Positions 54,443-64,000 of a DNA stretch of 64,000 nucleotides are shown here, in pieces. The notes beneath the pieces are model-generated. The model saw only the letters and a program-made list of their open reading frames with translations, was not told the DNA's origin and did not search any database. Within the stretch, counting starts at the first letter, position 1. Every line of letters begins with the position of its first letter. A program made the position numbers and the translations under genes. The stretch covers positions 47,071,071 through 47,135,070 of the forward strand of contig OZ024880.1 of assembly GCA_964017185.1 (NCBI GenBank). Reading direction: 5' to 3'. This DNA comes from Rugalucina vietnamica (Eukaryota > Mollusca > Bivalvia > Lucinida > Lucinidae).

Positions 54443-57400
54443 AGCTCACAATTCACAATACCAGCCGGTTAGCGATCTAGCTGGCCAAACGCGCAAGTTG
54501 GCTGGCACTGATCAATGAGCAAGAAATCTTGACAGAAATCCAAAGCACTTCAAACAAGCTGCAAGTAAACACCTGGCTGGGTGGTTTCCCTACCTAATGT
54601 GTCACTTACAGGAAATGCAAGAACTGATAAACTCAAAATCCAGTAAACTATTCTGACTCAAAGACTCTGACAGAGCAAAGTCAATTTCTGCACTTATTTT
54701 TTTTTCTCGAATACCCCACCCACTGTATAGTGAATGGCGGGAAAATTTTCAAAGGGCAAAAATCCTCAATAAACTTTGAATTTTTCAATAAATTGGCGAC
54801 CAGCAAGTATATTTCACTGGTCTCAATCAACCTAAGCTGAAATCTAAACAATTATAAACACAAATAAAGAAAGAAAACTTCTCTTTTGTGAGAGAGAATT
54901 CTGACGATCCTTCTTCGCCGGAACCGGAAGACATAACACATGATATTCATAACAATGACAATAAATAATATTGAAAAGATGAAATCTTCGTTACCATATT
55001 TCAGGCATGTTAAGTATCTCTTACTTTGTTCCAGATGATTAAACATTTTGTCACAAATCAAGAAGACGGATATGTGTGTATTATGTTTAAATTGGCTTCC
55101 AAACACCTACTTTTAACTGCACTGTACCAGGCATAGCATGATCCTTAAACCTTTGTTATTAACATTCGTTACGAAAACGAAATTGTCAAACTAGGATCCA
55201 CATGCTATATATTTTCAACTTCTTTTGTGTTCTATTATATTTTGAAGCACTCTTATTCAAAGTTAAGTGCTGTAATCAACATAACTTAGTATTTGGTTAG
55301 TATGAGGATCCCTCAAAATCTATCAAAATCTTCGTTATATTTAGCAGTGTTGGGATAAACTAAGATTCATGGAACTGATAATATAACACAACTCAAAGAG
55401 ATAACGGCACAAGAAGGAAGGAACGGTAAACTGTTTTGTTCTTCAGCCATGATTATTTTTACACTCCTCGTTCAGTTGTAATTTAAACTTTAAGTTTATG
55501 CAAATTTGTTAGCCAAATCAAAGAATTTGTGTATAATAATGGGTAAGATTTTAGGCCCTTGTGTATACGTTAAGGTTTTGGAAATTCAAAACTTCAAATT
55601 ATTTTTGATTTTATTATTGTTCTTACAAAGTCTTTCCACCATCACAATACCGATTTTCAAGGATGGTATCTAATTATACAATACCAAATAGATAGGGTAC
55701 GGAGTAGCGAAGGTTTTCCCTTGGACAAAATTGCCATTTTATCACATAAATTTGAATGGATATAGCAAAAAATCTAGAAAAGTGTTGCATTCAGAATTTT
55801 AGGACATAATTTCTAAATGGTAAGGTTGACCTAAGATAAAATGTATAAAAGAAAGATATTCTCAAAAGTTGAAAATCTGATATTTGTTTTATGCAGTTGG
55901 ACCTACTTATACTCAGGTACAAACAATACGTCACAAATCACGTGGTCTATAAAATACAGGTAAGTCACGTGACTACCAAATGACCTTTTCTCACTTCTGG
56001 GTGGCAAAAAAGCGACCTCAGGTCAATGAATGTGTTATGAACTGTAATGTTTTGATGTATAAAAATGTAAAATAATGTCAAAATATAACTTATTCTTAAC
56101 AAATTAATTTCTGTTTATAATTTAGTATTAAGTATTTAGCATTTCTTCCCATGCGAAATTAGAAAATATGACTTTAAAAGGTTTGCATCTCAGTCAAAAG
56201 ATGAAATAATCCCACGGGATAAATCATAAATATCAACGTTCAATACTTTCCGTGTTTGAATCATTTTTTTAAGTTTTAGAAATTAGAAACGGGAATCTTA
56301 AAGCCGTCATTTGGTCTCTCTCTCTCTCTCTCACTCTCTCTCTCTCTCAAGAGCACATGATTTAAATTTGTTTTGCATGCAGTGAAAAAAAAAAACAAAG
56401 ACAAAAAAAACAAAAAAAAACATTATTTTCATTTCGTGAAGTAAATCAATTTTATTCACAAATTAAAAGTGTATCCATTTTTATCTACGACACTGGAATC
56501 ATAATTATCTTTTGCTAATCCAGGCGATGTCAACACATGTAATGATAATCAATCGACAGACTAAACACACAAGCCGGCTGCCCCGGGGGGACTTCTTTAA
56601 TCCTTTATCATTCATATTGTACCCCAAGAATGTTTCGTTTCTTTGAAAAGGTGTCATATATAATAATTAAAGAAGCCGATTATCATGATTATGGGCATCG
56701 TAATTTGAAATAGTGTGTGTCTTCAAAAGTTGAAACCGCCCTTCTTTCCGGCAAATTGATTATTATTGAATAGTTTGACATGTATTTAAACTGGATCAAG
56801 TTATATTTCATTGGGATTATTTAAACATAATGTGAGCAAGAGTTGATGTTCTTAAGAATTAAAATGTTAAAGATCGATAAAAAGAAGAAGAAACTTTCAT
56901 CCATAAAAAGTGCTAAGATCAATGCACTTTTATTTCTAGTTACGGTAGAAATAAGGTTGGAAAAAGGGACCAAGAACTATTCATTTATTTAATTGTTTAT
57001 AACCTTTTTTATTTTTTCCATTATGAACATTTTTTTAGTCTGATTGCAGAGACGTGGCCGTGTGGTTGGCGCAAATTATTAATAAATTATAAATAATATC
57101 TAAGTTAAAGATCAACGTTTTTTTTTTGTTCACGCGGTTCAAACATCATTTAGGATACTTGAGACGCTCAAGAATGTGTTAAAAATTAAATAATTTATAA
57201 AAGATTAAACAAATCAATGAATATCCCGGCGATATGGGTTTTCACGCACATACGCTTTAATGTTTCTGTTTGCAGAACAACAAACAAAGTTATGCACTTA
57301 CCTTTTGTCTGTTAAATGCTGTGCGATTACTTGTTTATTTACAAAGATCGCCACAAATTATCAATGATCTCCTACCGCGGAAGCCATGTTTTCTTTGGGC

Positions 57401-57550
57401 TACCCAAATTCCATAACTTGTGAAAAACGTCATAAGAAATCACGCACTTTCTAAAAATAGCGTTTTTCTCAATGTCACTGTGCTGCAAGTAGTCGGACGA
57501 AAAGGAAATTATTGAGTAGATGACAAAGTTTCATAAAGAGGTGAAATTTA
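54443..57550. other. Intergenic, nothing recognised
   Basis: 3.1 kb without recognisable gene or interspersed family. Contains a (TC)n tract at 56313-56348 and A-rich runs at about 56384-56420. Confidence 0.45.
56313..56348. repeat. (TC)n microsatellite
   Basis: TC repeats with one CACT interruption. Confidence 0.92.
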
Positions 57551-57904
57551 AGGCCATCCTTAATAAATTGTTGGTTTGCTGTGCACCTATCCACCATTTT
57601 GGAAGTGGGTAGGTAGGTAGGTGATTTTTTTTTTTTTTTTTTTTTTTTGTGAACCTTTAAAAAAAGTTCATTTGCTTTATCAGTACTTGAATATGGTTGA
57701 AAAGAGAATCACTGTTGAAACATTGTTTTAACTAAATTTGGAAGTTTTGATTTAAATATTTACCAGAAACTGAATCTTTGATTTTAGGTTTTTTAATTTA
57801 AAAAAAAATATTTTCCCCAGCATGGCCATAAAATTTTTTGGGTAGGGCCAATTTTTGTGGGTAGGTAGGAGCACAGCAAACCAACAATTTTTTAAGGTCG
57901 GCCT
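57551..57904. mobile_element. MITE with AGGCC ends
   Basis: Terminal inverted repeats of about 45 bp: AGGCCATCCTTAATAAATTG, TTGGTTTGCTGTGCACCTA at the left, the near complement GTAGGAGCACAGCAAACC, AACAATTTTTTAAGGTCGGC at the right. Interior has GGTAGGTAGG, a T run and no ORF. Flanks TTTA and AATG; duplication not clear. Confidence 0.75.
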
Positions 57905-58840
57905 AATGAACAAAAAGCAATTGGCTCATTTATTTTTTATCTTGAACAAATTGACTTGTTTCCCTCTGGATTAACATGGCCTGTCAATCTGTTTCTCTAA
58001 GAAGCTGCTGGAACTCCATAATTCTTGGTTATCTTTCTTATAGAGCATTTCATCTCCTTCACTTTCTGATGGGCGGATGCCAATTGCTGTAGGTGATTAT
58101 GGGTATTAATGCCCTCACATAGCCAGTTGCATAACAAAATACACTAAAGAAGCACCCATGGGGGCGAGATAACCAGGTACCGCTCATAAAATAAAATTAG
58201 CGTGTAGCATGTCCTATACAGTGAAAATATTATAATGAGGCTATCAGGGTGATGTAACCCGGATGAGACCTTGAAGATGACATATGGCGGGAGCAGACAC
58301 AGAAGTCAGAGAACAATTTTACTGCTTTTTAAGGAAATGCGAGGGATTTTAAGAAAGGGACAAAAGGGAGTTAGTAAAAATAGCATTTTCTACCCTCACT
58401 GAAATTGTGAGTATGAAATTTACCGTTCCAAGCTAAATTTTTCACATATTTTATCGCAGTTGCTTAAAGTCAACGTCAGTGTAAATAAACAGAAAGCGAT
58501 AACGTAATACAGTGTCACGTTCTCAAAATATCCAGCCGTAATGTACTGCGCGTGAAATCGTATGTGCGTGAAAACGTAAGTTCCGACGATACAAATGCCA
58601 AATTATTAGTCACAGTAGTGATTTTGTATTTAGGGGTCATCATCGTTCACTGGTTGAAATGGCACCACACATTTCATTTTCATTCTAACTTTAAATGTAT
58701 GTAAACAACATTGAACCGGAAATGGTTTTGCCACCCGAAACTGCGAAAGTGAAAGTTTCAACCACAATGCAACGCGCACTACATCATCGAGGTCAAGGTC
58801 AAATAATGTAAACAATAACACTGTATGTGTCTATTGAAAA

Positions 58841-58880
58841 TCAGTGTTGACGTTTCACCAGTAAACTTTTCTGATTCTGA
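58841..58880 (+). mobile_element. 3' tail fragment of the 2A retrotransposon family
   Basis: TTGACGTTTCACCAGTAAAC followed by TTTTCTGATTCTGATAAG, the 3' end of the family with two TCTGAT units. Confidence 0.7.
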
Positions 58881-59216
58881 TAAGATACAATAAAAATTAT
58901 GTACCTTGGTCTTTTTGTGAAAGCTAGTACTTGCAAAAAATAAAACAAGTTTACGAGCGTGAACCTGTTTTGAACGATACTTAAAGGGTTAATTAAGGGT
59001 GGCATATTTTAACAATACACTCTATATTGTTGTCTATCAATGTTTGAAGAAATAAATGAAATACACATTATTACATTTTCACAAATAAAGGCTGTTTTTC
59101 ATGACCAAAGCTAACCACCATTGCTGAAGCTTGCGCACAGTTTACAATCGTCAAATAAATCAGGCATTACGTGGATGAAACGAACTATATTTTGTGACAG
59201 CTAAAATCGTTAATGA

Positions 59217-59272
59217 ATTATTATTATTAATTATTATTATTAATTATTATTATTATTATGATTATTATTAAA
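59217..59272. repeat. (ATT)n microsatellite
   Basis: Imperfect TTA/ATT repeats. Confidence 0.9.
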
Positions 59273-59347
59273 AATTGATAATACCATAATAATAAGCTGT
59301 TAGTTACACTGATTTTGGATTGTAAGCTGCAGAAGCTGAGGGTGAGG

Positions 59348-59621
59348 CTGAGATAAAGATAAAGAGATCTGAAACTGCTATTGAATATTGATATTTACCT
59401 CCGCTGTGTCTGTCGCTTAGGTAGACAGGTAAATCGGTGAAAGAAATCAATATTTTACCGGCCGCTGAATGTGGTCCGAATTTTTGTATATTAGCAAATA
59501 TAAATCGTTTAAATTTTCTTCGCCATAATTCATATAATAGTAAAAGATTTTATTTCTGTTAAATAGAGCTTCAAATTTCCAACAAATAGATACTAAACAC
59601 CGGCATCTTTGTCAGAAAGAC

Positions 59622-59661
<40 letters not shown>

Positions 59662-61852
59662 TCTCTTTAGTTGTTTATCAATTATCAGTCGATTTGCACA
59701 AGCTGTTGTTCTTTTTCCTTACGAATTACGCCCATAATTATGCTTTTTTTCTACGCTACTGGACACATACAACGATTCTTAACGGATTATCTTTAGATTA
59801 AAGAAAACGCAAACTGATTTATCTCGCCGTATCTCAAATCATACTTAACACCGTAAAAATAACGATAATTATTGAACAAGGTGAAAGCTTCAATTCAAAT
59901 TAAAGCATCTTTTTTAAGCTTTAGACCTGACAACAACGATTTTGATGTCCCCCGACGTAAATGAGCGTAATGAGATTGCCCTATATCAATTCTAGCCACA
60001 TCTATCTATCACGTTCAATGAAGAATACCGCCAATATCCGAATATAATTCAATTGCACACGTTGGAGAGATACGTTTGGTTCAACAACCATTTTCGCTTT
60101 TTTCTATCTTCTTTTTTCCCCTTCGTTTTGTTGGTCATATTTTATACTTTTCTCTACAAAAGGGCAGTGGAGGAACGGATTATGTGAATTAAATGGAATC
60201 AGTCAGGCATGAATTTGAATATTCTTCTTTTTTTCTCCTCTATCTTTCGTACTTGCATTCATGTATATTCTAAGAAGTCGCCGCCGAAATTTCAAAAGAA
60301 AAAATGACACTTTTATTACCAGCTACCTGTATTGCACCGTGCAATACCTGTTGATTCGGCGACTTGTTTGATCTTCGAGCCGTTAAAGACGCACTTATGT
60401 CACGTTGCAGGCACGTGCCGCATTAATGACAGATACCTGACACAGTTTAATGTAACTTTATTGAAGATTGTATTCGGAAAAGTAATTGAAATAAATACAT
60501 AATGAAAAATAATAATACACTCTAGGCCAACATGCAACCACACTTTTCTTGCAATGTTAGCTCTCATCATGATATAGTCATACACAAAATGTTGAAAAGA
60601 ATAATACGCTAGCTTTATATGTATACTTGCCCGTGCTGAGCAACGATTTCTTTTCAATAGATGCTATGATGTCTGTTTTCAAGCGCGGTCTCGCAGTTTT
60701 CACATTGCACGAAAATGCATCAATGGGATGTTTTTTCAACAGCATCAAAGTCAAAATGCAATCTGCATATCAGAGCGCCTTTCGCCGGATCCTTTTTTTT
60801 TCTTCTCGAATTCGGGCTTAACGTATAATTAAATTCCTGCATTTTGCTACGCATATGTCATTTCTTCTCTTGTCACTGTTTTTATTTCGAAAAAAATGTG
60901 GAAACTAATTGTTCTGTTGTCCCCATCACATTTCCGGGCATGCGGCTATCCCAAATCCTGTCCCGGGCACGGCACATTGGGAGGGTGTGTGGTTATAAAT
61001 ACAAAATAAACTATCTGCTAAATAGACAACCGATCACTGGAGATCATCTGTAAATGCATGATATGTCATTCTGCATCAAAGTGTAACTTTTTGGTCTTAT
61101 TTGCAATGCCAACCAATGTGTAGAAAAATCTCCATTTTGACGCCAAAGCGGCGAAAAGTTGTGAAAAACAGCTGAATCATTAGGGCGATTTGAAGCTTTC
61201 AAAAATACCAAAACCGCATCGAAGGGCAATAAAACGATTTGTAAGACATTGTTCTTTGAGAAAATTGATCTTGTTTGCCAAAGAAAAGTCATGCATAGAA
61301 GCCTTTTTAATAAAAACAATTACATATCGTTTTGAGATCGGGCCAAACCGTTTTTGCTTAAATGACAAAAATTGTCAAGATTTATACGATCGTAAGACAA
61401 ACACAGTCAGAGATTGTGTGCCTATCAACAAATAAAACGATTTTTATGCCTTTCTTCTTTCATATTTTGTTGTTTAAAGATTACCTAGCCTTTTAGTAAC
61501 AACGCCTTTTAGTCAAAAAGTACCGACTATAATCCGCTTGGTCGCCATTTTGAAACGCCGAACAAGGAATTAGGTGTTTTATCAACGTATAATTAACAAT
61601 CAAAAATCCAATAAAACACTACAAACCTCAAAATCTGGTTCCTAAATAAAATATTAAATGTTTACAGTTTCCATTGAATAAAATATTATCTCATTGGATG
61701 TATGAAATTGCCAATGAACGCCGATATTTATAGCATTGGTTTTGTCTTCGAAACAATATGGCGGCGGATCGTAGGTGGCGCCACAGGTACACGCGCGACA
61801 ATCATAAAGTGGCCGCTAGGTGGACTTTCTAATCTCTTTATCTTTATCTCAG
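59348..61852. mobile_element. 2.5-kb non-autonomous DNA transposon with 7-bp TSD
   Basis: Perfect 21-bp terminal inverted repeats: CTGAGATAAAGATAAAGAG at 59348 and its complement ending CTTTATCTTTATCTCAG at 61852. GGTGAGG flanks both sides (59341-59347, 61853-61859; eight bases if the preceding G is counted). The other arm of the surrounding inverted repeat (63100-63125) carries the empty site with a single GGTGAGG. The interior is AT-rich, with (AG)n at 59623-59658, and no transposase-like frame; short open frames show no family signature. A 7-8 bp duplication would suit hAT, P or similar groups; the superfamily is not decided. Confidence 0.82.
59623..59658. repeat. (AG)n microsatellite
   Basis: Uninterrupted AG repeats inside the 2.5-kb transposon. 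Confidence 0.95.
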
Positions 61853-62194
61853 GGTGAGGTTAGGATCCTGTAAAACCGGTTTAAGCCCGCCAGTAACTTT
61901 GTGTTACTGATCGTTCCAAGGCGATACTTCTGTGGTGGTTCTTTTTGTTTTATGTCCTGGTGTTTAAAATTTTTTTTTGTGCTGTTGGCGCCTTATGTAT
62001 GTTTTCATATTTTTAATTAAGTTAAGGTAACTGAGTGGACACCTATTGGGAAAATAGCTGCTCATTCGGCTTACGATATGTTTCATGGTATAAGTGCCTG
62101 ATTGCTAGTTTGGTTTTTTCCCACCTCGGTTTTTGGAGTGGGAATCTCTTTCTGATTGCGCCTTTTCCTGATCTTTGCCTACTTGTACCTTTTT
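61853..62194 (+). repeat. Long inverted repeat, left arm
   Basis: From GGTGAGGTTAGGATCCTGTA to TTTGCCTACTTGTACCTTTT it is the near-identical reverse complement of 62776-63125. The outermost bases of this arm (CTGCAGAAGCTGAG) are at 59327-59340, cut off by the 2.5-kb transposon. Confidence 0.9.
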
Positions 62195-62211
62195 AAACCT
62201 ACCTACCTACA

Positions 62212-62251
<40 letters not shown>

Positions 62252-62775
62252 GCCTGCCTGCCTGCCTGCCTACCTACCTACTTGTATATCAAACCCTTAT
62301 TCTCTTCATGTTCTCAAACTACATGTAGTCTGGATTATTAGTATATTCAAGGACACTCTATCGGGAGGACGACACACTCCGGTTATTTTGCCCTTTATCT
62401 ACTGTGACATGATTTTGGACCGAAACGACCCGTTGCCCCGCGTGATCCGGCAAACGAGCGGTAGTTTCAAAATTAGAATTAATTGAATGAAATTATCTTC
62501 TCTGAGCCAGTAAGTAGAACCTTTAACAATTAAATCCATTTACCAGATTAAAGGCATTTTAATTATCTTTCAGCTGATATATTTATCTTTCCCCTAAATA
62601 TCACATTTACAGGTAATTTTAGTGGTTTTCTTTACCCTTATTTTGTTTCTATTTTGACCTTAAAATGGCGTCATGGCGACCAATTTTCACACAGTCGTCA
62701 TAAATCGGAACCGATTACTTAGATATAAGCTGCGTGCTATTAGTAAGAATAATATTTATGAAAAGCAGATACATC
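62195..62775. other. Spacer between inverted-repeat arms
   Basis: 580 bp with a compound microsatellite at 62197-62283 (ACCT, then GTCT, then CCTG, then CCTA units). No gene recognised; a 63-codon basic frame (62673-62864) runs on into the right arm and is not supported by any family. Confidence 0.6.
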
Positions 62776-63125
62776 AAAAGGTACAAGTAGGCAAAGATCA
62801 GGAAAAGGCGCAATCAGAAAGAGATTCCCACTCCAAAAACCGAGGTGGGAAAAAACCAAACTAACAATCAGGCACTTATACCATGAAACATATCGTAAGC
62901 CGAATGAGCAGCTATTTGCCCAATAGGTGGCCACTCAGTTACCTTAACTTAATTAAAAATAGGAAAACATACAAAAGGCGCCAACAGCACAAAAATATTA
63001 AACACCAAGACATAAAACAAAAAGAACCACCACAGAAGTATCGCCTTGGAACGATCAGTAACACAAAGTTACTGGCGGGCTTAAACCGGTTTTACAGGAT
63101 CCTAACCTCACCCTCAGCTTCTGCA
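62776..63125 (-). repeat. Long inverted repeat, right arm (with empty site)
   Basis: Complement of the left arm with about a dozen differences seen. It ends CCTAACCTCACCCTCAGC then TTCTGCAG, continuous, without the 2.5-kb insertion. Confidence 0.9.
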
Positions 63126-63385
63126 GTGCTTCATAACATTAGGAAGTTCTTCGGTCCTCGTGGTGAATCTCTAACTAGTCAATGAATCATCAAGAACAAA
63201 CAAATAAATCATGATAAACATCCAGATGAATCAAAAACAAGGACTCACAGATTGAGTAAGCTGCCCGACGATGGAGATCCCTGGGCGCCGAATAACTCCG
63301 GAGCAAAAGAAAAACACCAGTTGGACCCCGGTGGGCCAAGCAACAGACAAGAAGCTCCGGTCCCAACCAACTAAAATGAATAGCT
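63126..63385 (-). other. 3' flank of the reverse transcriptase remnant
   Basis: Between the inverted-repeat arm and the end of the RT frame; probably the element's 3' UTR. No poly-A or other tail was identified. Confidence 0.35.
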
Positions 63386-64000
63386 TTAAGTCGGGGCCAT
63401 CATAGAGTCTGACGCCCGACCCACCGGCGTGCAATTAAAGAAGGCAGCATAGTTATCAACCATGATTTGGTTAAAAACTAAGCATGCAGACTGTCACATA
63501 ACATTCAAATTATAACCTATACGTCTGTAACGTGTTATGATTTTTCTGAACTGAAAAGAAAAATCATTAATTCCTATAAGTTTCTTAAATTTGTAAACTA
63601 AGTCACCATAAAATTCAGGTTCCGAAAGGCCCTCACTTAAAAGCGTCTTTAACCCAACATTATATTTGGAAATCAATTCATAGTGTCTACGATAAAATTT
63701 AGAAAAGGTTTTTCGAAGTTTATGATACCGATAGCCCTGTTGGAGAAGTTTTGCCGTTAAACATTTATTTCGAGCGTTGAAGTCTGTAACATGATTGCAG
63801 ACTCTAGCAAACCTAATAAAGTGCGAAATGTAAACACCATAAGAAGCACGACGAGGAACGTCACCATCCAAAAAAGGAAAATTTACTATATCAAAATCAA
63901 AGTCATCGCACTTATCATAAATTTTAGAAGAAACAAGTCCATTTGCAACAAAAAGATGTAGATCTAAAAAGGGGGCTTCGGTATCTGAGATATTGGCTTT
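63386..64000 (-). pseudogene. Reverse transcriptase C-terminal part, in-frame stop, runs off the window
   Basis: On the minus strand the frame is open from the window edge (64000), so the N-terminal part lies outside. Residues read APFLDLHLFVANG...SKIYDK, then DFDFDIVNFPFLDGDVPRRA, GVYISHFIRFARV, TAKLLQQGYRYHKLRKTFSK and GLSEPEFYGDLVYKFKK, a very widespread invertebrate RT-protein C-terminus. A TGA at 63494-63496 interrupts the frame; beyond it the same frame goes on for 35 codons to FNCTPVGRASDSMMAPT and TAA at 63386-63388, the usual end of the family. The TGA is one base from CGA, a likely CpG transition. The RT clade is not certain. The copy is probably inactive. Confidence 0.7.

Larger units (their letters stand above)
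50690..54443 (-). mobile_element. Non-LTR retrotransposon (APE-type, CR1/L2-like) with 2A motif
   Basis: Minus-strand element: 5' region including a 21-C run (54422-54442), one long ORF, short 3' UTR, and a 3' tail of TCTGAT repeats (plus strand ATCAGAATCAGAATCAG at 50690) rather than poly-A. Short oligonucleotide repeats at the tail are usual for CR1/L2-type elements. Tails of other copies are at 45592, 45819 and 58841. The 5' boundary is uncertain and may lie as far as 54700; no target duplication was identified. Confidence 0.8.
57905..59326. other. Intergenic, one retrotransposon tail
   Basis: No gene recognised. An ATT-repeat lies at 59217-59272 and a tail fragment at 58841-58880. Confidence 0.45.

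Noticed and set aside
60400..61435. Short frames inside the 2.5-kb transposon as a transposase remnant
   Set aside because: None is longer than about 90 codons or shows a DDE/D motif context or known domain.
62673..62864. 63-codon basic frame next to the RT remnant
   Set aside because: It crosses from spacer into an inverted-repeat arm, has no recognised domain and lies on the strand opposite to the RT.

Overview
The window looks like nuclear DNA of a bivalve mollusc. The signs are an AT-rich, intron-bearing animal gene, tRNA-derived SINEs, an APE-type non-LTR retrotransposon with an N-terminal 2A motif, and many repeat families built from tandem cores inside mobile-element ends, a style known from bivalve genomes. 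Species cannot be fixed from sequence alone.

Protein-coding content is sparse. (1) Positions 59-5737, + strand: the last six exons of a GULP1/CED-6 engulfment adaptor (leucine-zipper end, proline-rich linker, NPF/DPF motifs, conserved C-terminus), with a decayed duplicate of one exon. (2) 13764-16037, +: an intronless NRF-6-type membrane acyltransferase of 757 residues. (3) 30575-36766, -: a 2063-residue protein with 16 C2H2 zinc fingers in one exon. (4) 50777-54328, -: an intact non-LTR retrotransposon ORF (signal-like segment, 2A motif, two PHD fingers, endonuclease, reverse transcriptase). (5) 63386-64000, -: the 3' end of another reverse transcriptase with an in-frame stop. A possible Cys-rich terminal exon lies at 41884-42087 (-).

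The rest is mostly mobile DNA. A hairpin-bearing MITE (about 235 bp, ends GAGCC...GGCTC, 4-bp target duplications) occurs at least 17 times between 0.7 and 43 kb. Several Helitron/Helentron-like families (3.2-5.0, 16.5-17.4, 21.6-23.5, 24.0-27.1 with a nested 25.1-26.6, 39.9-41.5, 44.1-45.2 kb) have subterminal inverted repeats, terminal hairpins and tandem cores; a 156-bp satellite fills 46.9-48.7 kb; a 36-bp and a derived 26-bp minisatellite fill 10.2-13.2 kb. SINEs, pogo-like and mariner-like MITEs, a foldback element and a 2.5-kb DNA transposon with TSD fill much of the remainder. Several nested insertions have the empty site elsewhere in the window, so insertion order can be read directly.

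The genes do not form a pathway. They are independent animal loci in a repeat-rich intergenic landscape. The most informative observations are the 2A-bearing retrotransposon, the two transposons whose empty sites are visible in paralogous copies, the duplicate GULP1 exon, and the recurrence of the nuclear-receptor half-site TCAAGGTCA in unrelated repeat families.
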